64,000 nt of DNA, taken from positions 1-64,000 of the forward strand of contig NZ_AQFT02000004.1 of assembly GCF_000364225.2 (NCBI RefSeq), written 5' to 3'. Source of the DNA: Eubacterium plexicaudatum ASF492 (GTDB lineage Bacteria; Bacillota; Clostridia; Lachnospirales; Lachnospiraceae). The position numbers and the translations under genes are program-made. Every line of letters begins with the position of its first letter. Positions within the stretch are counted from its first letter, which is position 1. The notes under the pieces are model-generated. The model made no database searches and was not told the origin of the DNA. It saw nothing but the letters and a program-made list of their open reading frames with translations. This document shows, one piece after another, positions 8,943 to 18,616 of the stretch.

Positions 8943-9182
8943 TTATAAACTGTGTTTATTAATAATATTCCTTAATTGCCTAACCTGATACCCTTTAGCC
9001 TTTGAATTGGCATTTTGTACTGTCATACGTTCATTTATTCCATTATGATAATATGACTTGTGGGAGCCTTTCTGTCCTTTAAAAGAAAAACCTAAATCAA
9101 CAATAAGATTGCAGAAATCACTAAAATTTATGTTGTTGTCGGATTTTCCGCTTATTACATCATTATATGTCTTTTGGTTCAT
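8943..9182 (-). CDS. hicA: HicA-type mRNA interferase toxin, 79 aa
   Basis: The motif GFSFKGQKGSHKSYYH carries the GSH with the catalytic histidine of HicA. Family members degrade mRNA when free. First gene of the operon hicA-hicB-ribbon-helix-helix. The N-terminal KTYNDVISGKSDNNINFSDFCNLI matches the usual HicA start. Confidence 0.8.
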   Translation of the reverse strand: MNQKTYNDVISGKSDNNINFSDFCNLIVDLGFSFKGQKGSHKSYYHNGINERMTVQNANSKAKGYQVRQLRNIINKHSL

Positions 9183-9404
9183 TCTGATTCACTCCTTTGT
9201 ACATTTTCATTATATCAGATTTCATGGCTTTTTCAAGCCATTTTCTCGTTTCTTACCTTGAATATCAATTTTCTTTTTCAGTTCTGATAAAGTTTTTGCT
9301 GTATAAATACGCCATAACTATCTACTGGATAAGCTGTATATATTATAGTGTCTTTCTTGATTATGCCGTTTGCTTTTTCTTCATATAATTATTCATTTTA
9401 ATAG

Positions 9405-9636
9405 CATAGACATAGAATTGGTTGGTGCCTGGATATGGCTGTCTGGCAATACATATGCTCATAAGAAAGAATTAAAAGAACTTGGTTTTAAATGGGCCAA
9501 TCAGAAAAAATGTGGTACTGGCATTCTGAAACGTTCAGAAAAAAAGAGCCATAAAACGCTTTCGATGGATGACATCAGGAATTATTATGGAAGTACTAAT
9601 GTCAGATCAGAAAGCAAAATGTTATTACAAGCATAA
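9405..9636 (+). pseudogene. DnaJ-associated-type domain fragment, two compensating shifts
   Basis: Reads IELVGAWIWLSGNTYAHKKE and later SMDDIRNYYGS, the ends of a small domain common in plasmid/phage proteins (GSWIWVSGNTY..K..LK..GF.W...K..WY). Between them a one-base shift turns the expected MWYWHSETFR into KCGTGILKRS, and a second shift in an A run restores the frame. No clear start. Confidence 0.5.
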
Positions 9637-9639
9637 TAT

Positions 9640-10660
9640 ATTTATAGAATATGAAAAAGGTTGTGAGAGTTTTAAAATATTCTCTCAGCCTAATTTCGTT
9701 TGATGAATAAATTTTGAATGATAGAAATTGTTTTTAGCCTCGTTTTAGGTTAACCTCTCGTGCACTGTTACATTGGTATTTTAAGCGCAAATTTAGGGTC
9801 AAAACGGGTCTATAACTATATGGGTGTAAGGTTTGTTAAGGTGTGTATAAAATGGGAATATGGACGATATACGGCGTTTTAGACATAAGCAATTTAATAA
9901 TATATATTATGATGTTTATGGTTATTATTCACCACTTTTAAATTATATTTGGTTGAAAAATGGGTTTTATAAACAATTTTTCTTATTAAGAATCTTTTTG
10001 ATATCATTTTGATATCAAACAAATATCGAACTATATTGTTAAACTATGTTTTAGAACCAAACTACGTAATGCAAATCAATAAATAACATTGAAATTTTCA
10101 GATAACTATCTTAAAAATAAGTTGTATAAATGTACTATTTACAACTTATACGCTGTCCTGTCTTAATAAGATAGGGGGTATGTTTACATTATTTATATAG
10201 TTTTATCATCTTCAGATATGCATATCTGTTCTACTCACACATCAAGTTTATTTTTTCATCACAAAATAATTTTATAATTTATTTATATTTTTAATGTATA
10301 TTTTATAAAATAAATATAAAGTACTTCGATAATTGATTCGGTAGACCATTGATCTTCCTAGCTTTTTGTAGTTTCATAACCTTCAAAAATTTATTAAATC
10401 ATTATCAAAATATCTAAAACACTTGAAAAATAAATGCTTTTTCGAACTCACTCGAAAATCATTATTTATAGTATAAAACAACATATCAAAAATATCTCTA
10501 TCTCACATCTTAAACCTTCAATTTATCCAGTAAAATCCATGTTTTTTGTACTTCACTAGCCTATCAAAACTACTCTCTCACCGAACACATAAAATTGTTT
10601 AAAAAATTTGATTTTAATTTTATAACAAAAAAGAGACATTAATCAGGTCACATATGCACA
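9640..10660. other. 1-kb intergenic region at phage left edge
   Basis: No open gene. A hairpin TGAGAGTTTTAAAATATTCT.. at about 9663-9688 may terminate the preceding fragment. TTTTGATATCA is repeated in tandem near 9997-10021, giving a palindromic pair. A stem with GTTGTA/TACAAC arms lies near 10120-10150. Could hold operators or a replication origin; nothing proves it. Confidence 0.4.
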
Positions 10661-11312
10661 ACATTAGATCTATTTTTTGTATTTCAAGAATCCACTCATA
10701 TATCAGAGCAGAATTAAGAATTACCATACTTCAATGTAACGCCGTAAAGGATGTGAATTTATAGCAAATAAACTTACAGGTCAAAAAGAAACAAAATTTA
10801 CAGCCAGATATGTAAACAGATTTCATAAATTAGAAAAAAGAAATGTTAAAAATTCTTTAATAACAGCTTTAAACACAATATCTGAATCTATGATTAATAT
10901 GAAAACAGATATAAATAATCGTCTCTCTAAATTAGAGGAACAAACAGAATCTCAATCAACAATAGAAACTACATATAAGAAACCTTATAATCCTTGGTTT
11001 GCAAAAATGCAGAAAATACAAACTCTTGGAAGAATATTTTGATATTACAAGAGGACAACTTTACAAGAATATCCTTTTGGAGTTGGAAAACTTATATGAT
11101 ATAGACACTCAACAAATACAAGCTGATTATTGTTATGAGAACACTAATCAGCCTGCTATCCATTAGAGCCATATGAATTTGTTTCTAAGTACAGAGATAT
11201 GATTGAGCAGATTTTAAATAGCAATATTATTAAATATGGTATTGCATCTGAAGGTGATCCGATTGCATCAACCAAACATATTATTATATTTAATACACCT
11301 TTGAAAGTATAA
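10660..11312 (+). pseudogene. Rha-type phage antirepressor relic
   Basis: Fragments in successive frames read FQESTHISEQN, ELPYFNVT, RKGCEFIANKLTGQKETKFT, KYKLLEEYFDITRGQLYKNI and LEPYEFVSKYRDMIEQIL. The first three are the core of the Rha regulatory domain (..STY..S..KELP.Y.VTRKGCEF.A.K.TG.K). At least one in-frame stop and three shifts break it. Without a start, it is probably dead or poorly sequenced. Confidence 0.65.
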
Positions 11313-11326
11313 AAGGAAAAAATACA

Positions 11327-11485
11327 ATGAGTAATAATAAAACAACATTATTAATGTCAGAACCACCAAATGATTTTCAAATAAAAAATATTACATTTAG
11401 AATATTTAAAAAGAGAAATAACCAATATAAGATAGAACCAATATACATACAAGGAATTTTATATCCAAGAAAAGAGAATAAATGA
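11327..11485 (+). CDS. Hypothetical protein, 52 aa
   Basis: ATG follows AAAAGGAAAAAATACA. Reads MSNNKTTLLMSEPPNDFQIK and ends RKENK before TGA. Directly downstream of the antirepressor relic. Small and basic, not recognised. Confidence 0.4.
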   Translation: MSNNKTTLLMSEPPNDFQIKNITFRIFKKRNNQYKIEPIYIQGILYPRKENK

Positions 11486-11673
11486 ATAGATACTATTGTT
11501 ATCATCACCACTACTATACCAACTATATCAATTGTAACTACTAACAACCATCAATAATCAAAAAGTTTTATACAGAGTAATTTATGCGACAGCAGAAATT
11601 ACGAATGTCTTATCCTTTTTATATTATTATGCTTTTTTACTTAATTCTTTATGCTTTTTACTATATCCCATTA

Positions 11674-11767
11674 TTTGGGGGAATTTTCCCAAAGATTTAA
11701 AAGTACAATGGGGGAATTTTCCCATCCATGTTACTAGACTGTTACTTTTATGGGAAAACTTTCCCAT
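11674..11767. promoter_or_regulatory. Three GGGAA..TTCCC palindromic operators or iterons
   Basis: Palindromes occur at 11674-11693 (TTTGGGGGAATTTTCCCAAA), 11708-11725 and 11750-11767 (ATGGGAAAACTTTCCCAT), with start-to-start spacing of 34 and 42 bases. They lie immediately before the ribosome site of the initiator-like gene. Likely binding sites for the gene product or the phage repressor, or origin iterons. Confidence 0.7.
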
Positions 11768-11793
11768 TAACTAATTTTAAGGAGGAAAACTAT

Positions 11794-12606
11794 ATTAACG
11801 ACAACATTTTTATACCAAATGAAGAAAAACAAAATATAACTGTTGGCTTTTCAAAAAAAGATTTTAAGAATCACAAAGGGGTATCAGGACTTAAATATTA
11901 TCTTGTAATTATGTATTTACGCAAACACTTGCAAACATTTGGAGAAATTTGTCTCACACTCAATAGTCTTTTAGAAGAATGTGGATATTCTACCAGATCA
12001 CATAATAAGTCAATTTATTCTGATTTTAGAGAAATTATAAAAACAGAATTAATAAATAAAGGTTATGCAAATTGTAGCGTGGATATCTTTACAGTTAATC
12101 CAACAGTAATGTTTAGTATACAACTTTCAGAAAAAAAGAATCTGTTTTATACAAAAGATAATTTCGTACAGTTTAGTATTTCAGAGTATGAAAAAATATC
12201 AAATTCTGATAGTAAAATAAATAAATCTGTTTTGGTTGGAGTATATTTGTTTATTAAACAATACATTATGGATTATCCTAATGATACTATTTCACCACCA
12301 AGAATATCATTTCCTTCTAAACAACAAATTAAAAAGGGAATAGGTATATCTTCTTTTACTACCATTGAGAATGCAATTTCTTTCTTGGCAAAAATGAAAA
12401 TGATTTATATAAGAACTGATATGTTTGTGGAGAATACAGAAGAAGAAAACATATATGTTCCTACACGAAATGTTTTTGCTTTGGATGTAGAAGAACTAGA
12501 TGGAGATGCTATTCTAATAGAACTTGAAAGAATTTATGGCAAAAAGGTTTATAACAAAATTGATGTACCTGGGAAAATAAGATATTTAGATAAACAAAAA
12601 GGATGA
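11794..12606 (+). CDS. Replication-initiator-like protein, about 271 aa
   Basis: The ribosome site AAGGAGG at 11779-11785 is followed eight bases later by ATT in frame, with no ATG nearby; an upstream ATG at 11728 would put the operators inside the coding region. Reads INDNIFIPNEEKQNITVGFS. Two winged-helix-like segments are suggested (ICLTLNSLLEECGYSTRS and FPSKQQIKKGIGISSFTTIE), as in plasmid and phage initiators. Function is inferred from domain look and the upstream repeats. Confidence 0.5.
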   Translation: MNDNIFIPNEEKQNITVGFSKKDFKNHKGVSGLKYYLVIMYLRKHLQTFGEICLTLNSLLEECGYSTRSHNKSIYSDFREIIKTELINKGYANCSVDIFTVNPTVMFSIQLSEKKNLFYTKDNFVQFSISEYEKISNSDSKINKSVLVGVYLFIKQYIMDYPNDTISPPRISFPSKQQIKKGIGISSFTTIENAISFLAKMKMIYIRTDMFVENTEEENIYVPTRNVFALDVEELDGDAILIELERIYGKKVYNKIDVPGKIRYLDKQKG

Positions 12607-12889
12607 TGTGGTAATAAAATTTGAAAATGTAAACAATTAAAATTTTTATCAAGAATTATATGCCCTTAAAAGGTATACCTCCACTATTAATAAAAGAGAA
12701 GTAGGTAGTGCACAACCAGACAAATTAAAGCCACCACAAAATGTACCAAACATATATGTGCTAAATAAGGATAGATATAAACAGGAAATAGAATGGGGTT
12801 TTAAATAAGATGTTGGAATTATATAAAGTAGACGAATTCTATCCACCTAAAAGCGGAAATTATTGATTTAAATGAAAGAAAGGAAATAT

Positions 12890-13986
12890 ATGAGACAACA
12901 AATTAATATTGGTGTGTTAAAACCACATCCCAAAAACAATGAATTTTTTGATGATTTAGACGGAGAAGAATTTGAGTGTCTAAAAAATTCAATAAGAGAT
13001 GAAAAAATTTATACGGATATTTTAGTTTCACCTGATATGACTATAATATCTGGACACCAGCGTGTGAGAGCTGCTAAGGAACTTGGAATGACATTGGTTC
13101 CAATCAAAATTGATGATGATCTACAAGATGAAAAATCAAAACTTCGTGCTTTAATATCTAATAATTTTGGTAGAAGGAAAAACAATCCAGCTAAAGATCG
13201 AAAGGCTTTGGCTACTTATGTTGAGTTAAAAGGATATAAACATGGAGAAATGGAGAATGGTAGAAAGAAGACATGCCAAAATGGCACTTCTACTCTCGAT
13301 GAAATAGCCAAAGAACTCAATATGTCCAAACGCAATCTTCAAAGAGCCTTACGGATAGAACGAAATCTCACAGATTCAATGAAAGAATTATTAGACACTG
13401 GTGAAATTACAAAAACATTTGCATCTGACACTATTGCGTCTCTTACAGAAGAACAACAGGAAGAATTGATTTCTAAGTTAGATGTAACAAAGAAATATAC
13501 TCAAAAGCAGATAGAGAAATATATAGAAGAAATAAACAACGAATCAGAAAAAAGTGATGATGTAGAAAAATTATCTACTTTAAAAATTGAAAATGAGAAA
13601 CTCGAAAAAGAGAATAAGATATTGGAATCACAAAAGAAAATATCTGATGAACTTGCTGCTCAATATAAATCGCAATCTGATGAATATATGGAAGTCAAGA
13701 AAAAACTTATCCATATGGGATTAGAGCCAGATGATGATTATAATACATTCCAAGCTACTGTACAAATCACTGAATTAAATAATGAATTGTCAGAACTACT
13801 ACAAAATCGTCTTGCACCAATAAAATATCAACTCGACATGTTTGCTGTAAAAAACAACAAAATTCTAAAAAGAACTTTTTGAATACCTTATCTATGTTAA
13901 ATGATTGGTACTTAACAATGATCTCCTATATTGGAGAAGAATGTAATGAAGAAAATATTATTGATATCGAAACGGAGGAAATCTAA
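12890..13986 (+). pseudogene. ParB-like protein, frameshifted near C-terminus
   Basis: The ATG at 12890 follows GAAAGGA. The N-terminal ParB domain is clear: LKPHPKNNEFFDDLDGEEFE, then ILVSPDMTIISGHQRVRAAKE with the GHQR box, and a helix-turn-helix (LDEIAKELNMSKRNLQRALR). The C-terminal third is coiled coil. The frame stops at 13882, but one added T in ACTTTTTGAATACC continues it (NTLSMLNDWYLTM) to TAA 13986. May act in partition or as a regulator. No ParA is visible. Confidence 0.7.
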
Positions 13987-15215
13987 TGGGATTATTTGGA
14001 ACTAAGGAAAAGGACTATGACATAGAAATTGCTTTGTTAAACGAAAAACAGAATGAACTTTCTAAAATAACTGATAAAATAATAGCGATGTAATTGCTTT
14101 AGGTTTAGATTTTACTGACTTAAATCATCAGTTGGAGAAGAATTCAATAAAGTTTGGGATTTTGTAAAACAAATAAATTCTGACTTAGCTGAATTTAAGG
14201 CATGGAAAAATCAACAGGAACAAGAGAATCGTGCAACAGAAAAAGCAAAAACAGAATTACCTGATACATTAACTTATAAAGAAATTTGTGATTCTTTGGA
14301 TGGATTTAACTATTTAGATCAGACAAGTCTCAAATATTACTTATATGAGAATGACATTTTAGACTTGAAAATCAATCGCGTTCGTAATACATATAAACTT
14401 CAAATAACTTTGGTAATTCCAATTCAGAAATAAAGAAATATATTCATATAACTGATGGTGTAATTACATTTGATAAAGCTATTTTGGAATTTCTTATTAA
14501 TAATTCACAGAATTTACAAAATTCAATTGATAGATATATAAGAAAACAAAAACAGTTTAATGAATCAAAACAGCATTTATCTGAAGTAGAGATTAAAAAC
14601 CTTCAAAAAGAAATCTCTAACTATGTAAAGATACCATACGAAATAATCTACAATAAAAAACTTGGTGATAAGCGAGTAATTATATTTTCCTACCTGTGTT
14701 CTCGTAAAGTCTTGGATGATACAGTGGCATTCAGTATTTCGGAACTGTGCTACTGGTCACATCTGAAGCCTAACTACTATGACAGAAATATTAATTGCAA
14801 ATATTTGAAAATGTAAAAACTATTCTCTCACTATAAATGTTTTGTGCCTTATCTTAATTTTGATAAGTAGATAAAAAATTTAACTGATTATTATAATATT
14901 AAAATTAGAATAGAAAAATTTGATAAGATAATAATTTCGGAAACACCTATTTTACGAGTTACCATGGAGAATAAATTGATAACACTAGAATGTCATCGTA
15001 TTATATCTTCTTACTACTCCCCCACCTTCGTGAAAATATAAATCATAATCTATATAAGCTATTCTGCTACTATCACTATATCAAAAAATATAGAAGATAT
15101 TGAAGTATCAGAGTACCATACATTATATACATTTTATAAAGCTAAAGATAAAAATGAAACAATAAATACTAATCAATTAATGTACATTAATAATAGTCTT
15201 TTTAAGGAGAAATAG
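13986..15215 (+). pseudogene. Decayed phage regulator/replication gene or genes
   Basis: Begins ATGGGATTATTTGG overlapping the ParB stop (TAATG). Fragments in different frames read MGLFGTKEKDYDIEI, LTYKEICDSLDGFNYLDQTS, KKYIHITDGVITFDKAILEF and YEIIYNKKLGDKRVIIFSYL. The last, 14484-14816, is the longest intact piece and looks like a winged-helix replication-type segment. Several stops and shifts separate them. I cannot say whether one or two genes are present. Confidence 0.4.
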
Positions 15216-15267
15216 ACAATGTATATCAAAATTATCAAGAAAAATAAAAAGGAGAAAAATAATATTA

Positions 15268-15486
15268 ATGACAAAAAATTTAACAGTAAGAATACCAAGT
15301 AATAATTATGAGTATAGAACTACTTTTGGAGGAATAATCACTTTATCAGATTTTTTTACGAATTGTAGTAAAAGAACCAATACCAAATCACCCATAGCAT
15401 CTAGGATATTACAAGATAAAAGTTTTGATAATATGTGTTATAGAAATATATTAAATAAAGAAAAGTATATTAGGAGGGAAAAATAA
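15268..15486 (+). CDS. Hypothetical protein, 72 aa
   Basis: MTKNLTVRIPSNNYEYRTTF; basic C-terminus. AAGGAG lies 13 bases upstream, rather far. Its stop overlaps the ribosome site and start region of the next gene. Not recognised. Confidence 0.45.
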   Translation: MTKNLTVRIPSNNYEYRTTFGGIITLSDFFTNCSKRTNTKSPIASRILQDKSFDNMCYRNILNKEKYIRREK

Positions 15487-15842
15487 TGTTTAAAAGACGT
15501 AAAGGTTATACTATAGAATTTGATTTTCCAGAAAAAAGTACTTGTAACGGCTATTCTGTGACTTGTACATATAAATATAATAAAAAAATAGATAAATATG
15601 CTTTAGAAATGGAATTAAAGAACAAAGATATTGGTGACAGTTTTAGAATTGACAGACAGGAAATTGATACGCAATATATCTCAGGAAACAAAGATAACAT
15701 AGAAGATAACGTAAAAAGAATTGTTCAACAAGCAATGTTTTCTGGATTTTTCGATAAATATATAAAGCGATATGAATATACAGTTAAGTGTTTTGAAAAA
15801 GGAAATGAATATTATGAGCAAGAATACTTTAAAAATAATTAA
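15486..15842 (+). CDS. Hypothetical protein, 118 aa
   Basis: GGAGGGAAAAATA precedes the ATG. Reads as a beta-rich protein (CNGYSVTCTYKYNKKIDKYA). No membrane segment or motif is recognised. It is followed by about 260 bases with only broken coding fragments. Confidence 0.5.
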   Translation: MFKRRKGYTIEFDFPEKSTCNGYSVTCTYKYNKKIDKYALEMELKNKDIGDSFRIDRQEIDTQYISGNKDNIEDNVKRIVQQAMFSGFFDKYIKRYEYTVKCFEKGNEYYEQEYFKNN

Positions 15843-16106
15843 ATTTGTAAAACAGCTTAAAATATGTAATTTACAGAATTATAGATGGTTATAATCCCAC
15901 ATCAGTTATCTACATAAACTATAAGCCACAAATTAACGAACTTCTAGTGAACAAGGTATTTGTTTAGAAAAAATGAAAATAAACATTTTTATTGTATTTC
16001 TGAAATACTAGACTTGTTCTCAATGCAGGAATTCCTATGATTTCAGTCATGGATGTTCTGATAAAAAAGTTAAGAAATAAAATATAGATTCCGGAGGATA
16101 TTAGTA

Positions 16107-16385
16107 ATGAAGATTATTAGATATTTAAAACAGCTATTTGGAAAATACGATCCTGGATACGAATACTGTATTGATTTGAATACTATTAAAATACCTAATC
16201 ATTATAAAAAGCATCATATCAATAAAATAAAATGGAATAAAAAATTGCTTTATTGGATGGAAACAGGAGAATTTGAGTCAATAATCTTATTACATAGAGA
16301 TTTTACCCTTGTTGATGGTTATTCCAGTTATTTAATTGCTAAAAAATATGACTTAGCAGTTGTTCCTGTTTATTTTGTTGATTAA
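16107..16385 (+). CDS. ParB/sulfiredoxin-like small protein, 92 aa
   Basis: ATG follows GGAGGATATTAGTA. The C-terminal half, FTLVDGYSSYLIAKKYDLAV, matches the core of ParB/sulfiredoxin-fold domains (hydrophobic-DG-x-x-R/S-x-x-A-A..vPV). The usual second-position histidine or arginine is serine here, so catalysis is doubtful. May be a small regulator. The call rests on this motif only. Confidence 0.5.
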   Translation: MKIIRYLKQLFGKYDPGYEYCIDLNTIKIPNHYKKHHINKIKWNKKLLYWMETGEFESIILLHRDFTLVDGYSSYLIAKKYDLAVVPVYFVD

Positions 16386-16413
16386 TAATCGCTATAGAAA
16401 GGATTTTTTAAAT

Positions 16414-17735
16414 ATGAATAATTATAACAAACTTACTATAAATGGGGTTGTACAGCCAATAAGAGAATATCATGGATTAAGAGTTGTTACATTTAAAGAT
16501 ATAGATGATGTGCATAAAAAACCAATTGGAACAGCTAAAAGAAATTTTAATTCTAACAAGCAGTATTTCATCGAAGGAGAAGACTTCTTTTTAATAAACA
16601 AAAACAAGGTCGGTACGGATTTCGTACTGAGATACGGTTTTAAGGATACTGCTCCATCTGGAACCTTAATTACTGAAAGTGGTTACTTAATGATAGTAAA
16701 ATCTCTTACTGGAGACTTGGCTTGGGATGTGCAAAGAAAATTGGTTAATAGCTATTTTCGTAATAATTATTTTCTTAAAAATAGTGTAACGGCCTCTACC
16801 CCTTTAACGCGTGAAGAATTAGCTGCATATATGATTTATAATTCACAAATTATTGATAGCATAAAAGCTGAAAATGAATTTATGTTAAGATCAATAAAAG
16901 ATTCTAACCAAACTTTGCTTAAACAACAATCAGATAGTTTAAATTATATGATTGATTTAGTAAAAAAATTTAGCGAATATGAAAGTAGCCAAACAAAAAA
17001 ATATGGTTCTATGATGGCAAGTGGTTTATATACACTAAACAATGCTATGAAAACTTTTACAAAAGTAATTGAATGTAATAATCATGATTGTTCACCTGCT
17101 ACCACTCTTTTAAACGAAACTATTGGTGATAATGAGGAAGAACAATGGAAAAAAAGCGCAATAAAAACTGTTGAAAAAATATGTTCTAATTTAAATATAA
17201 AAGGAAAAAATGTTGTATTATTAAAAATTTATGCGACTATTAAAAATAGTAATGGTATTGACTTAAATTTAGAGAAAGAAAAATATATGAAACAAAGAAA
17301 TATAAAAGTACTTAGTATTATTTCTTTTATATCGACCTCAAAAAATTAAGAGATTTATTTGATCAATATGCTAAAGAATTATTGGAAAATAGTTTTTGTA
17401 ATGACAGAAAAAATACGATTAATAGTTGTCAATCAGTACATATCCCATTTTCTCAATTAGTTACAATAACTCCATCTTGTATTTGGGATATCGTTAGTCC
17501 TCTTTATAAAATTGGTTATAAAAAGCCATCAGTAATGAAATTTGTATATAAAGAAATGGAAAATATATCTGACGTTTCTTTAGTTAATATTTCTAATACA
17601 TACGCAAAACAATATCAAATAAAAAATATTTGCCGTGGTTTTGTAATCAGTCAAGATGAAAAACTTATGAAAATATTAAAAGAAGCAGTAAATAGTATTA
17701 TTAAAAAATATAAAGAAAGCGTAATAAACATATGA
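16414..17735 (+). pseudogene. ORF6N-type phage antirepressor, frameshifted
   Basis: Start MNNYNKLTINGVV follows GAAAGGA. Residues about 10-110 carry the ORF6N pattern (YHGLRVVTFKDIDDVHKKP, RNFNSNKQYFIEGEDFFL, SGTLITESGYLMIVKSL). The frame stops at 17349, but a one-base shift near TTCTTTTATATCG joins YIDLKKLRDLFDQYAKELLE and continues to 17735. Such proteins inactivate phage repressors. The tail contains a helical effector region not assigned. Confidence 0.65.
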
Positions 17736-18528
17736 AATACATGATAACTAACGGAAATGATTATATTAGTATAAGAAAAAATCCTGATATTTCAAAACAA
17801 AATATATATATGTAAATAAGTTAAGTTTAGCTACTTATTTTAAATATCAAGAAGCTCTTAACTTTATAAAAGATGAATTAAATTCTAATACATATTGGAA
17901 TCTTCGAAAAATAAGAAAATCAAAATCTGGAGAAAATTACGTAATTACAACTGGAACAAATTATGTTACAAATACATGTGAAAAAGGTATCACATCTAAC
18001 TTCCAGAAAACAAAATGGTTTAAAAGTATTGCAGATGCAGAAGCTTATATAAAAAAGCATAAAAAATTATTCGATAATGCGATAATCGTTGACGAAAATG
18101 GAGATCAGGTTAAACTAACTTATCATAGAAAATTTAGTGAAGCGCAATTAAAAGTACTTGGGAAATCAAATGATAATAAAGTTAAAAGAGTTATTATCCC
18201 TAAAACAACAAAAGAAAAAGTATATGAAAATGGACATAGTGTTTGTGCGATATGTGGAAAACCAGTATCACAATACGATTTTACAATCGATCATATTATT
18301 CCATTAAGTCGCGGAGGAAATAATGACATTGATAATCTTCAAATAGCTTGTCATGATTGTAATGAATTAAAAAGTAATCGTATGGACAGTGAATTTAAAA
18401 CAGGACTTGCTACTATTCTCTCTAATAGTTTAATAATGGCGCCAAATAAGGAATTGTCTGATAAATTAATTCGTTCTATTGTGAGAGGAAATATAAGTCA
18501 TATGTTTCCACAGGTTTTTAAATACTGA
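17732..18528 (+). pseudogene. HNH endonuclease, shifted in an AT repeat
   Basis: An ATG at 17732 reads MKYMITNGNDYISIRKNPDI and stops after an (AT)n tract at 17800-17812; removing two bases there continues YVNKLSLATYFKYQEAL without a stop to 18528. The C-terminal half has a complete HNH site: CAICGK, DHIIPLSRGGNNDIDNLQ and CHDC. The N-terminal part resembles AP2-like/recognition segments. Likely a free-standing phage or intron-homing nuclease. Confidence 0.7.
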
Positions 18529-18616
18529 AGTATATAAATTGCTTTGATATAGAATAGAAATTTCATTGGTGCAATGAAGAAATACTAAATATAAAACAAA
18601 TTGATGGAGGATTTAT

